Source: Gaeumannomyces sp. JS-464
Taxonomy: Eukaryota > Ascomycota > Sordariomycetes > Magnaporthales > Magnaporthaceae
Assembly (NCBI GenBank): GCA_002197995.1
Contig: NGZR01000002.1
Location: forward strand, 3,720,001-3,784,000
Direction: 5' to 3'
Length of the DNA stretch: 64,000 bases
Shown: positions 1-10,737 of the stretch, piece after piece
How positions within the stretch are numbered: the stretch's first letter is position 1
How the letters are laid out: every line of letters begins with the position of its first letter
Translations under genes and position numbers: made by a program
The notes under the pieces: generated by a model
What the model was told of the DNA's origin: nothing
What the model saw: the letters and a program-made list of their open reading frames with translations, nothing else
Databases searched by the model: none

Positions 1-718
1 GCGGTCAGGTACGAGACGGTCAAGTTCAACCTCACACCAGTGGTCGATAGCCCATATGTAGGCTACGGCGTGGAAGTCGACAAGGCATGGGACTACATTG
101 CCAACGATGGTGAGAAGAACCGTCGGCCCCTGGCCTGGGCTCCCCTCGGTCGCTGGCTCTGACTGACGTTTTGCTCTGTTCGGATCTGTAACAGTGGGCG
201 ACCAGATGATCTCGGAAGAGGAGGCGCTTCGCATGGGGTCGCCGCTCAACTCGCTAAAGGTCAAGGACCCCAAGACGGGCAAGGAAGGCTATAGGGTCGG
301 CATGGAGGTCTTCCACCAGCTTCACTGCCTCAACCTGCTGAGGCAGGGCATCTATAAGGACTATTACAAGGATCTCCACGGCGACGTTGGCGACGCTTCC
401 GGAAAGGCCCTTCACAGCCACCTCGGTGAGTCTCCATGCGCCACCTGCCGCCTGCATTTTGCGGCCGTTTTGACACCTGTCTGCATGCTGACCCCGAGGA
501 AAATTGTAACCACGATAGACCACTGCATCGAGGCGCTGCGCCTGAACCTGATGTGCCAGAGTGACATCGGCATCTTCACGTTCCGGCTGTTCCCCGAGTA
601 CGGCCTCGCCGACGACGACTGGTGGCCCGACTTCAGCACCAAGCATACGTGCAGGAACTTTGAGGACATCAGGAAGTGGGGCAGGGACAACACGGTGTCG
701 TGGGACCATAACGCATAG
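1..718 (+). CDS. UstYa-like (DUF3328) oxidase, 5' end cut by window edge
   Basis: Three exon pieces can be joined: 1-109, 195-425 and 519-718, with GT-AG introns between them, giving 179 visible C-terminal residues. The family hallmark is two HxxHC motifs. Here they are HQLHC, and, created by splicing across the second intron, HLDHC followed by IEALRLNLMC. The tail has the usual WWPDF and C-R-NFEDIRKW elements. UstYa-family proteins are copper-type oxidases that catalyse oxidative cyclisation, hydroxylation or chlorination of fungal peptides (ustiloxin, phomopsin, cyclochlorotine) and other metabolites. The N-terminal transmembrane anchor usual for the family would lie outside the window. The substrate cannot be told. 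Codon use and GC match the neighbours. A biosynthetic cluster, if any, must lie to the left, because the genes to the right are housekeeping. Confidence 0.88.
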
Positions 719-2591
719 AACCTGTATATATAGATGTGCCAGCTTTGGGCAGCGGGAGACCAGGCCCGGCTCCAAACAGGCTCCGTGTCAATATTAATAC
801 TTTATTCGATCATGATTGCACGGCTTGTGAAAGCGTTGGCTGAAGTGCTCAAAACCTGATGAAGGAGGCGAGGCGTGAAGTTTGGCTCTAGCTTCCTGGC
901 TTGGGCACGACGTCTGGGGCCACCTTCTTCTTGGTCTTAATAGCAAACACTCACCGGCATCCACATTGCGCAAAGGAGAAGAACCAGCCCTCCCGGCTAT
1001 TATATCTTCATGACTCGGACACGCGGTTATCTACAGGCGACAAGCGCAAGCACAGCAGACGGCAGGCGGCAGTCCATCCAAGAGAAACTGCACTTTCCGG
1101 GCTAATGTGTAATTTTACAGGACTGGCCGGATGAACCAAGACTGCAAAATGCAACAGGAAACACACATATCCACGGGATTGGCGGTTAGAATATCAGTTA
1201 TTCCTTTTATTCTTTTATCTCACCTCATTTCCCTCTTCTTTTTGCACTACTTCCATTTTAAGCAAGCCGGGAAGCTGAGATCACGATGCCAACCCTCCAA
1301 GGCTGGACCAAAAGCTTTAGGTTTCCGCCATGTACGACTGGCGTCCTGTTGTTCGCGTGTCATGAACAGGCAGCTACAGCTGCCGTTATGCGTTCTCGAC
1401 CAATGGCTGTTGCAACGCTGGGCTGTTGGTGATGCCATTCTTTCTCACTCTGCTGCTTTTCGTGCAGGCTGCCTGTCTCCACACATCCTCCTCAGGCTCC
1501 GCTACGTCGAAGGGACCTTTTTTTGCGGCTAACACGGTAGCCACGCGGGCTTCACCGGCCGGTTCGGAATACCAAGAGCGGCGGTAGACCACACGCTAGC
1601 CATGCCGGCCTCGCCGGCCGGTTCGGAATCCCGAAGGCGGCGGCGGACAGGACAGAAAGATGGCGCACTCTCTTCCCGTCCGATTCGCCTGGCACATGGC
1701 CCCCGCATAAAACACCACAGTATCAAAATGCAGGTTGGTGCCGATATCTCTCCGCAGACAGGGCGGCCAAGGGAACGCAGAGAATAATAGATGGCGGTGG
1801 CTGCCCTCGCGTGACGCAAACACGGACACTCAATTTGTCGCGAGGCAATGACGCGCCGTCGCGGCACAGTCCCGGCGGCGTGGTGTCACTGTCCGTTTGA
1901 CACTGGGTGGCCCTGCCAACAGCATGGCAAGGTGGAAAAGCAGACCACTCGCTTCGACGGCTTCCGAGACGCTACTGCGAGTTAGCCAGGAGGAAAAAAG
2001 TCGGACGGGCCAATAGGAGCGCCGACCGTGCACCGCGTCGCCCCTCAGTGGTGCAATCCCAGGACATGGCACCGCTGCTGTTGCGCGACAATCCAGAGAA
2101 ACAATGCCATCGGGGCCTTTTCGGATGCCGATGATGGCCTTTGAAAATTGCGCTCTCGCACTCTCGCACCTGGCCGCTCTGTTTGTTTGCTGTTTCTCGT
2201 CCTCGAACGCGCGAGTGCGGGGGATGTCGGGAAACGGCGGGATCTGCGAAAAATCGATTGTCAATAACATGAATCAATTCCATCTTCACCGCCCTTGTTT
2301 ATAAACATCGAAACCCTCGCCCGTTCTCTGCTTCCCGTCCCGTCCTGTCCGAGGTCGTGGACAACAGCTTTCTTTGTGTGTTTTGATTTACAAGTCTTTC
2401 GTCTGCGTTTTTGTTCCTGCGCGCGCCGCTGCCGAGGCCGCCTGCCAGGGGTCCCCAATCTGCAACCACTCTCGTCGCCCCCCGCCCCATCCGTCTTTTT
2501 ATCAGATTCCAATCCCAGCCGAGCAGCCAGACCTTCCCGAAATTTTGCCATTGGGTCAGAGAAATTTAATTGCTGGGCAGACGGAGTCGGT

Positions 2592-2632
<41 letters not shown>

Positions 2633-2811
2633 AATAAGAAAAAAATACAAGGGAAGATCCCTAAAAGGGCGGCTTGTTATTTTCTGCTCGACCTGTCGTC
2701 CCGTTTCGTCCTTCCCGCGAAGCTTTCAGCTTGTCGTTTCCCCCAATCATTTTGGGTTCTTCTTTTCTTCCTTTGCATCCACTGCTGGGAGCCGCCGCCA
2801 AACCGCCCAAC
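719..2811. other. Intergenic region upstream of ERG3
   Basis: No convincing gene in 2.1 kb on either strand. It holds the 3' flank of the UstYa-like gene and the promoter and leader of ERG3. There is an imperfect direct duplication at about 1541-1650: two copies about 59 bp apart share CGGCCGGTTCGGAAT followed by a GGCGG-rich stretch. A 39-base A tract lies at 2593-2631. The last 150 bp before the ERG3 start are pyrimidine-rich, as is common for fungal core promoters and leaders. Confidence 0.6.
2593..2631. repeat. A39 homopolymer tract in the ERG3 leader or promoter
   Basis: Thirty-nine uninterrupted A residues, followed by CAATAAG, about 180 bp upstream of the ERG3 start codon. Poly(dA:dT) tracts exclude nucleosomes and are common in fungal promoters, but this one is unusually long. 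Its true length is uncertain in any sequencing technology. Confidence 0.9.
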
Positions 2812-3937
2812 ATGGATATCATTCTGGAAGTTACCGACACGTTCCTTTGGGACTACATGTATGCCTGGGCTCTCCCGGCGCGTCAAGCTCCCCTCGGCCT
2901 CGGCCTGTCCAACGGCACCGCCATTGGCAATGGCTGGGAGTACAAGCCCTCGACCACTGTCTTCTCCCTGCAGCCGTCGCAGGCCGCCTACCAGAGCTCC
3001 TTGCCTAGAGATAACATCTACCGCCAGGGCTTTTCCCTGTTCCTGATTATATGGTCGGTCCCTGTCCCCTCGGCCACAACGGCGCCTGCGCCGCGAGCTC
3101 CCCTACCTGCCGCCCCGGCCTCACTGACAGCATCGCGTTTCATGCGGCAACAGGCTCTTTGGTCTCCTCGTCTACTATGTCTTCGCGTCGCTCTCCTACT
3201 TCATCGTCTACGACAAGACCAACATGTCGCACCCCAAGTTCCTCAAGAACCAGATCTGGCTCGAGATGGTCCAGGCGAACCAGGCCTTCCCCGTCATGTC
3301 CATCCTCACCGTCCCGCTCGCGCTCGCCGAGGTGCGCGGCTACAGCAAGCTCTACGACGCGACCGAGGAAGGGCCCGGCTACTGGTACAACTTCGCCCAG
3401 GTCCCGCTGTTCCTCGTCTTCACCGACTTCTGCATCTACTGGATCCACCGCGGCCTACACCACCCCTACGTCTACAAGTGGCTTCACAAGCCGCACCACA
3501 AGTGGATCATGCCCACCCCCTTCGCCTCGCACGCCTTCCACCCGCTCGACGGCTACGCCCAGGGCTTCCCCTACCACCTCTTCGCCTTCATCTTCCCGCT
3601 CCAGAAGATGGCCTACGTCCTGCTCTTCGTCTTTGTCAACTTCTGGACCATCCTGATCCACGACGGCGAGTACTACGCCGACAATGCCGTCATCAACGGC
3701 GCCGCCTGCCACGCCGTCCACCACTTCGCCTTCAACTACAACTACGGCCAGTACACCACCTTCTGGGACCGCATCGGCGGCAGCTACCGCCGCCCGGACC
3801 CGGAGCTGTTCGACAAGGCCACCAAGACCTCGGACGCCCAGTGGGAGAAGCAGAAGGCCGAGATGGAGAGGATGGTCAAGGTCGTCGAGGGCAAGGACGA
3901 CCGCACCTACGACCCAGCCGACAAGAAGACCCAGTGA
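2812..3937 (+). CDS. ERG3: C-5 sterol desaturase
   Basis: Two exons, 2812-3053 and 3154-3937, code for 341 residues. The intron uses a GTCGGT donor. ERG3 introduces the C5-C6 double bond into episterol in the ER, late in ergosterol synthesis; it is a di-iron membrane enzyme, and its loss alters azole response in many fungi. The three histidine clusters of the fatty-acid-hydroxylase superfamily are all present: HRGLHH, HKPHHK and, further on, HAVHH. Hydrophobic segments occur near FLIIWLFGLLVYY, VPLALAEV and MAYVLLFVFVNFW. The start follows CCCAAC, and no better upstream ATG exists in frame. The C-terminus is charged. The frame is intact, unlike several neighbours. Length is normal for Sordariomycete ERG3. 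Confidence 0.96.
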
Positions 3938-4953
3938 GCGGGTCTGGTCGGGGGAGCAGGTAAGGTGCACAAGCTGTCTGGTGAATCCCTGGTGTTTTCC
4001 TGCGCTAGTTTGACCACCTTTGTTACACAACAAAGTGAGCCGAGCAGAGAGTAACGAACCTGAGCGGTCGCTGGTACGCTCATTTTTACGCCAGTGCAGG
4101 CTTGAACACACAATTGTATTTGGTGTGTTTTTTTGTATATACATATGACCGGATCACGGGCTTTTGGGAGGATGGTACAGTTGGCGGGCACTCGGCCTTT
4201 GGTCTTTCGCAACCAGTACTGTTCATATATAGTATAATACCGTAATGAAGTAAAGAAGAGGAGAAAAGATAATGTCAACCGAAACATAGACTCCTGGGTA
4301 CAAAACACACATGGAGTGAACACGAGAGCATTCGACGATCAATTTGCCTTGGAACTAGTAATACACATCTTGAAGTAAAGACAGATAGGAGAATGAAGAT
4401 GTGACAGGGCTGTTTAGGTAGGTACCTATAGGTAGGTAGGTATGTATTTCAGGGCGAGAAATTTTCAACCCATATGAAGGCTCGCATACAGACACGGCCG
4501 CCCTCTCAGTCCTTGGCCCTGATCGGCCCACTGATTTCGATTATGTCTCTTCCCACCGTGAATGGGTGTCCAAGCAGAAGTGACCGTTTGGACTAAAAAA
4601 AAATAAAAATAAAAGAAAACCCATGACCGATAAACGCCAAAATTCCTCTTCCGGGGGAAACGCCATGAAAACGAAGTTAGAGATAAGGATGTCAATGAAA
4701 TCCAAATGAACAAAAGAAACCTAGCAGTGGTGCTTCGAGGTAGCGCATGGTGTGGTGTTTGATGTATAGGAGATGATTGAACTCTGTTGAGCGTTGGTAG
4801 TTCGACGTCGTCGGGGTGGGTATCGAATGGTTGTGACGGCTGCGCCGGGTGGCGCCTTATAGCCAAGAGTGGGATCTCCTTCCTTCCTGTCTTCCGGGGT
4901 TCTGGTCATGGTCGCCGCTCGTATTCGAGGGTGAAGTAGGCTCATTCTCGAGC
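3938..4953. other. Convergent intergenic region with a TAGG microsatellite
   Basis: This region lies between the 3' ends of ERG3 and the DUF2015 gene. No coding signal is seen. A TAGGTAGGTACC-type microsatellite spans about 4414-4445; similar TAGGTA words recur at 7760, 23,490 and 41,390. The rest would be 3' UTR and terminator sequence for both genes. Confidence 0.55.
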
Positions 4954-5343
4954 CTATGAGAAGCTGACAAACTTGGGGTCTTTGGGCCTGCCGTCGGGGC
5001 CGATGCCGTTGGCGCGGAAGCGGTCCTCGAGGTAAACGCGGCGGGCGTCGTCGAAGCGGAGGCGGCGCTTCTTCATGATGCGCAGGATCTCGGCCTTTGC
5101 GGCGTCGTCCAGCCCCGCGCGCGAGTCGCCGCCCTCGATGTTGGCGCCGAGGTCGAAGTTGGCCGAGCTGAGGCCGGCCTCGGCGTCGTCGGCGAAGGAC
5201 GACCCCGGAAGCCGGGCGTAGATGAAGTCGCGGCCCGGGATCGACAGCTCGTCAAAGTGGTGCTGCCACCGCGAGCGGGTCATGAAGAGGGCCGTCCCCA
5301 CGACCATGACCAGGAAGACGATGCTGTAGAGGATGTAGGCCAT
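4954..5343 (-). CDS. Small membrane protein, UPF0357/DUF2015 family
   Basis: One exon codes for 129 residues. An N-terminal hydrophobic segment (residues about 3-20, ILYSIVFLVMVVGTALF) acts as a signal anchor. It is followed by RSRWQHH, an acidic and small-residue stretch, then a helical basic segment (EILRIMKKRRLRFDDARR). The protein ends with NGIGPDGRPKDPKFVSFS. That terminal motif is the part I recognise from the fungal UPF0357 family (budding yeast YCL012C-like). Function is unknown; the topology suggests a tail facing the cytosol from a membrane. I chose the internal Met because it begins the hydrophobic segment. The longer in-frame extension upstream reads like untranslated leader. Homology is from memory of the motif and was not searched. 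Confidence 0.75.
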   Translation of the reverse strand: MAYILYSIVFLVMVVGTALFMTRSRWQHHFDELSIPGRDFIYARLPGSSFADDAEAGLSSANFDLGANIEGGDSRAGLDDAAKAEILRIMKKRRLRFDDARRVYLEDRFRANGIGPDGRPKDPKFVSFS

Positions 5344-6274
5344 GGTGGGCAACACTAGTGAGGTTCGGATGGCTCGGGAGGGTTGTGAACTGTTGGTTGG
5401 TTTCAAGAGGAAAGAAAAGAAACAAAGAGAAACAAACAAAAGAGACGATAAAGAGAGATTGACAGCAGAAGCTTGCTGCTTGCCTGGCCGTGAGGACTGG
5501 CGAACACGTTGGGTTGAAGCCCACCTTAAGGCTGGGCCTCTGTCCTCTGTCGCAGCAGGCAATTGGGGATGCTATTTGCGGGCGACCTGGGGTCGGATGA
5601 CGAATGCGACAGGGATTCCAGCAGTGTTTTTCGCGACAGGGGGGGAAAACGATAGCCACGACGCCGTGAGGGGTTCTTTGCAGCGGATGGCGACTTCTAA
5701 GTGAATGATGCCATGGCGAGATTGAGAAAGGCGACGATGCAACGCGTCCTCGGCTGGAATCACTTGTTTGTTGGAGGATGCGGCTGGAGTAATCATAGGG
5801 GTGGTGGTGTGGTGTCGCAGGAACCTAGGGGCCAACAGTAATATGACCCCGTCCGCTCAGCTGGGCATGCTGGGCGCTGGGTAATGCGCAGCGCGATGAC
5901 AGCGCACAGCCAAGCCCAAGAAGGTTCGTGTCCGAGTGCCGAGGCCCGGCATCCAACTGAACTGCTGGAAACAGAAACAGCCCCAGCCCGGCTGGTGGAA
6001 GCAGGCGAGCACTGGCCACTCATTCATTTTATGCGCCTCCCTCTTTAGCAAACCGCCACACTCAGCTCCATCGATTTCGTAACCCTTCCTGTCCCCACCC
6101 CTACCGTCCGCCTATCCACTAGCTTAGCCCGAAAGCGGCATTTTAGCGAGCCCACAGTTTTGAGGGCTATTCACAGTATCACCAGCAAAAGTCCAAAGAA
6201 GAATCACCTTGGCCAAAAAGTGCGATATCGACCCCAAACTCAGCAATTGCGCCTAACCCCCTCACATTTCCACC
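5344..6274. other. Divergent promoter region between the DUF2015 gene and RPL28
   Basis: About 930 bp lie between two divergent start codons. No gene is seen. The right end, next to the ribosomal protein gene, is pyrimidine-rich (CTCACATTTCCACC before ATG), as usual for highly expressed fungal genes. It probably serves as promoter for both genes. Confidence 0.55.
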
Positions 6275-7144
6275 ATGTCCAACGTTTCCGCCGATCTGAT
6301 CTGGGAGGTTGTCCGTGAGTTTTTGCCGTCCAAAGCGCCGCAGTCTCGCCGCGAGGCAACCGAGGCGAAAGGAGGGGGAGATTTGGAGACTGATTTTTGT
6401 GGCCGGCGTTCCAGGCAGCCAGAATGCCTTCCTTGAGAAGCGCAAGACTGGCGGCGGCATCCAGTTCTCTCGCGACCCCCTTAACCTGACCAACAAGCAC
6501 TCGCGCAAGGTGAGCCGTCCTGCTGCCGCTCTGGGAGGGCACTTTCGCAAGGGCTGGGCGGGGAACTAACAGCGGCAAAACAAAATAGCACGCCGGCTTC
6601 GTCAACGACAAGGTACATACCTCTACACCTACCTCCCCAAATATCACGAGCGCCACTCGATCCCTCATGGCCGACGGTCGGGCGATATGAGCAACCAGGA
6701 ACTGACCATGCAATGTTTCACATACGCGCAGGCCATCGGTGTCCAGGCTGCTGAGAAGGGTGGCGTCGTTGTCACCTCCAAGAAGGCCGGCTCGGCCAAC
6801 AAGCCCGCTGGCCAGCTCTCCAGCGTCACCCACCACGGTGGCAAGACCGCCAGGAGGTAAGGATATGACCAGAGGGGAGCTATGTGGAAGGCGACAAGAG
6901 CAAAGCTCTGTCCCTTTGCGTCGTCGGGTGCGCGGAGCGCGGTGAGCTAGCCTAACACTTGCTTTCACTCCCAAACAGCACCTACAAGGCTGTCGCCAAC
7001 AGGACCGCCAAGAACGGCTACCGCCCCGACCTGCGCCAGGCCGCCGTTGCCCGTGCCAGCGCCATCCGCCACTCCCAGAGGACTCCCAAGGCCGAGCCGG
7101 AGAAGAAGCTGCGTGGAAACGCGGCGAAGAAGGCTGCCGAGTAA
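6275..7144 (+). CDS. RPL28: 60S ribosomal protein L28e
   Basis: Five exons (6275-6314, 6415-6509, 6589-6612, 6732-6856, 6979-7144) give 149 residues. Splicing restores the family order: MSNVSADLIWEVV, then QNAFLEKRK, DPLNLTNKHSRK, a stretch around KGGVVVTSKK, KTARRSTY and YRPDLRQAAVARASAIRHSQ. eL28 is a component of the large cytosolic ribosomal subunit in metazoa, plants and filamentous fungi and is absent from budding yeast. The C-terminus is lysine-rich. Exon 3 is only 24 nt, which is easy for gene finders to miss. The four introns in a 450-nt coding sequence are typical of fungal ribosomal protein genes. The frame is intact. Confidence 0.95.
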
Positions 7145-8562
7145 ATTTGGGGTTAAGAGTCGATGAGGCTGGAGGCTGGGATAGAAACTGGCTCCCTCGA
7201 AAGGTCCGAGGGAGGGCTAGGGGCTTCTGGATGAGCAGGAAGTGATTAGACTGGGCTGGGGACGTCGACGCGGTCGTCCCGTCGGCTTGGAATCACGCTG
7301 ATATCGACCTGTCTGAGGGAATATGGGACTTGAACCAAGGCAGGTCCCGCCCTAGAAAGCTCAGATGTGCCAACCTGAATGTGGCCAATGATTGAACAAA
7401 AAAAAATTCACTCCAGACACGGGTTATACGGTGAAGATACTGGCTGGGCCGCTGTGACAAGTAAATAATGAGACTTTGTGACCCCTATCCTACTCAATAC
7501 AACCCAGCTATTACATATCACTCTACGCAACCTCTACGTATCAGTGAAGGCAGGAAGGTATGGTGAGACCATGATTATTATCTGGCTGGATTGAATAAAG
7601 ATGGTGTTCACAACCAGCGCCAAAAGGCCGGGCCCGAATGGACGCTGGCGCGGAGGCCGAGGGCCGGGATTTAGCGTGGGGTAGCCACATGGGAATCTGG
7701 ACATTTCGGCCTCTGAGGACCCCGCCTGCAGCCAACCTCGATGCAGCTGACGGGAACGGCATAGGTACCTGCCTAGGGGTACGCACCTACAAGCAGCCAA
7801 TACAAATAGGGAAACCTGCCCAGTTTGCGCATGCACAATATGTGTTAGTTGAGGTGGCAGGTAGTCCGCAAGGCTGGGTCCGGATTACATGATGCCATGG
7901 TAGCTCCCGCACGCTACATCCGGCACGAAATCAGATGCGAGGGTCGAGTCGAGAGCAGGGCCTGCTCCTCCAATAACGGACGCATGTGAGGCGTGGCGGG
8001 TGTTTGTTTGTTCCGACAACCGCCGACATCTTCCTCGGTTTGACACAAGTCGAGTCGCCGAACCACGGGAGGCGGGCTGGCCTACCCGTCCGCCCTGCCT
8101 GCCTTCCACGTCAAATGTCACACAATGTACCAGGGAAGCCGGAGCTGGCCACCCGGTCCTGTGCTGGGTAAAACCGAGCTACCCCTCTGCCAAATCCACT
8201 TTTAAGCCCCATTGGCATCCAGACATGAGCCGATCCCGTCACGGTCAGAGGAGACAACCAAGCTTATTATTGCCGCGGCCTGCCTTTGTCGACCCTACTC
8301 ACAAACCACTCATCCATTCTATATCTCCTTGGGCCATCTTCCGCTTCTCAGCACTGGCATTGATAGACCCAATCCTTTTTGGCATTGGATAACTTAAAGG
8401 TCCGTCCTTGACGTGCTCCAAACCCGATCTCCCACTCGCCAACTGACGATGTTGACTGCATCGCCCGTGCTTTAGACTCCAAAGGAAACACTGACGCAAG
8501 CAGCAGAAGCTCCTGCCCCTCCCCCGCACCTCCCGATTCGGATCCATTCCACCTCTGCAAAG
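7145..8562. other. Intergenic region between RPL28 and malate dehydrogenase
   Basis: About 1.4 kb with no supported gene. The right 300 bp form the malate dehydrogenase promoter and a C-rich leader (CTCCTGCCCCTCCCCCGCACC). A GGTACC-type TAGG word occurs near 7765-7785. Short open frames here lack any recognisable motif. Confidence 0.55.
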
Positions 8563-8589
8563 ATGGTCAAGGCCGGTACGCAGCGCAAG

Positions 8590-8623
<34 letters not shown>

Positions 8624-10063
8624 GATATAAGAGAAGGGAAACCAGGCAAAAAAGTCATGGGCATCTGCAGTTCTAACGCATAACCTTTGCGACCTTTTTA
8701 GTTGTTGCTGGCGCTTCGGGTGGCATTGGCCAGGTTCGGCATCCCAACACCCTTTGCCTCGATGCTCCCCGACCAGATGTGGAAGTGGAAGGCTCACATG
8801 CAGAATCGCATACGCTCTGTAGCCCCTCTCGCTGCTCCTCAAGCTCTCCCCCTAGTTGACGAGCTTGTTCTGTACGATGTGGTCAACACGCCTGGTGTCG
8901 CTGCCGATCTTTCGCACATCTCCTCCAACGCAGTACGTGGGCCGTCTTGTCTGTAGCTCCGTCTCCATCCCATGTTCCCGGCTGACGATGGCAACAGTCA
9001 GTGAGCGGCTACCTCCCCAAGGAGGATGGCGGCAAGAAGGCTTTCAAGGATGCCGACATCATCGTGATCCCGGCCGGCATTCCCCGTGAGTTGAAGCCTT
9101 CTCCACCAGATCAAAAGGTGTAGGGGAGCAAGCACCGTTGACCACGCCCGCCGTCGCATCTAGGCAAGCCCGGAATGTCCCGTGACGATCTTTTCAACAT
9201 CAATGCCGGCATCGTCAAGGGCCTGATCGAGATTGCCGCCGAGGTCGCCCCCAAGGCCTTCATCCTCATCATCTCCAACCCCGTCAACTCGACCGTGCCC
9301 ATCTCGGCCGAGGTCCTCAAGGCCAAGGGCGTCTTCAACGCCCAGCGCCTGTTTGGCGTCACCACTCTCGACATCGTCCGCGCCGAGACCTTCGTTGCCG
9401 AGATCGCCGGCAAGTCCAACCCCCAGGAGCTGACCGTCCCCGTCATCGGCGGTCACTCGGCGACACCATCGTGCCCCTGTTCAGCCAGGTCAAGCCCGCC
9501 GTCACCATCCCCGACGACAAGTACGATGCCCTTGTCAACCGTGTGCAGTACGGCGGCGACGAGGTCGTCAAGGCCAAAGACGGTCTTGGCTCCGCCACCC
9601 TCAGTATGGCCTACGCTGGCTTCCGGTAAGAACACCCTCGGCATATGGGCTTCCCTCTCCCTTTTCATGGCCCGATTCTGACAAGAGTTTTCAGGTTTGC
9701 CGAGAAGCTTCTCAGGGCTGCGAAGGGCGCCAAGGGCCTGGTGGAGCCCAGCTACGTCTACCTTCCGGGTGTCCCGGCGGTGACGCCATTGCCAAGAAGA
9801 CGGGCACCGACTTCTTTTCGGTCCCCATCGAGCTCGGTGTAGGATGCTCCCTTGCTAGGCATGACCTCCTTGGTGCTGACAGAAGACATGCTGACACTCA
9901 CCCTTCCGCACAGCCCAACGGAGTCGAGAAGGCCATTGACCCCCTCGAGGGCCTGACCGACAAGGAGAAGACCCTCCTCGAGGCTGCCACCAAGGGTCTC
10001 AAGGGCAACATTGAGAAGGGTGTCCAGTTCGCCACCAACCCTCCGGCTCCTGCGCAAAAGTAA
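8563..10063 (+). CDS. Malate dehydrogenase (cytosolic type); three 1-base breaks
   Basis: Seven exons (8563-8575, 8702-8733, 8823-8932, 8998-9085, 9164-9625, 9695-9838, 9914-10063) give about 333 residues. The enzyme interconverts malate and oxaloacetate with NAD. The dinucleotide loop GASGGIGQ, the arginine loop [12 protein letters not shown] and the catalytic-His motif IGGHSGD are all present. The protein starts MVKAVVAG, with no mitochondrial presequence, so I take it as the cytosolic isoform. Three frame breaks are visible, each one base short: in the C run at 8848-8852, at the GG near 9459-9460 (just after IGGHS) and at the GG near 9775-9776 (LPGVPGG). Adding one base at each restores an uninterrupted, family-length protein. 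I attribute them to assembly error. The first coding exon is only 13 nt, and its intron holds an A30 tract. Confidence 0.93.
8590..8619. repeat. A30 homopolymer inside malate dehydrogenase intron 1
   Basis: Thirty A residues begin 14 bases after the intron donor (GTACGC at 8576). The intron ends at 8701. On the coding strand the tract would make a long poly(A) run within the primary transcript. Confidence 0.9.
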
Positions 10064-10737
10064 ACGACTCTTTCCTTCCCTAGCTTTCACTAGAATCCAT
10101 GCTGCTTGTTCCGCCCGATCGCCGCTCCTGAACTAGGCAACCGAGGCTTCCTCCTACTTTTTTCACTTGCGAAACGCCATTATTATCTTTTCCAACAACT
10201 TTCCCACACAATAACTTTCAGGGATAAGGACATAGGAGAAATGGAATAGAACAACAGAATATCAATGGGGCGTCGGTTTACTGATTCGGTATCTTTTGCT
10301 TTCCTAGGCTGTGAGAAGGGGTACAAACGCCCAGGGTTGACGGTGCCATGTCTCGCTATCCATGAATGTGGTATATCCTTGACGCACCCGGTGACCAAAA
10401 TCCAACGAATACGCTCCTCCACCAGTCCTTGGCCCCATTGTTGGACGGGTACCAGATTCGGTCCTTCACGCTTTAGTCATGAAGACGCAGCTGTGAGTTT
10501 ACCACAGCTACCTACGTGCGTGGGAACTCCCCGTCGCCAATCATGCGTATGCATGGGGCAATAGTTCTTCGGTGGGACTCCCATGATGGAGATCGGGTGG
10601 ATAGGAAGATAGAATACCATCATAATACGGACGATGATATCTGATCCATGCGGTTTGCGGTTGAGCAAGATGATCGAAGAACCATGAGGCCGAGTCCTTG
10701 AGAGTGGCGAGCTAGGGGAATAAAATGCCGAGCTAGC
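10064..10737. other. Convergent intergenic region, MDH and TRS33
   Basis: This is the 3' flank of two convergent genes. No coding motif or RNA gene is seen in 670 bp. Confidence 0.55.

Noticed and set aside
901..2304. Short open frames downstream of the UstYa-like gene as a possible RiPP precursor
   Set aside because: No signal peptide, no repeated core peptide and no Kex2-type KR/RR spacing pattern.
2674..3963. Long plus-strand frame of 429 codons over ERG3
   Set aside because: It overlaps ERG3 in another frame, with Pro/Arg/Leu-rich text and no domain. The spliced ERG3 frame explains the sequence.
7330..7375. tRNA-like T-arm (GGGACTTGAACC)
   Set aside because: No cloverleaf partner stems or anticodon arm could be paired around it.
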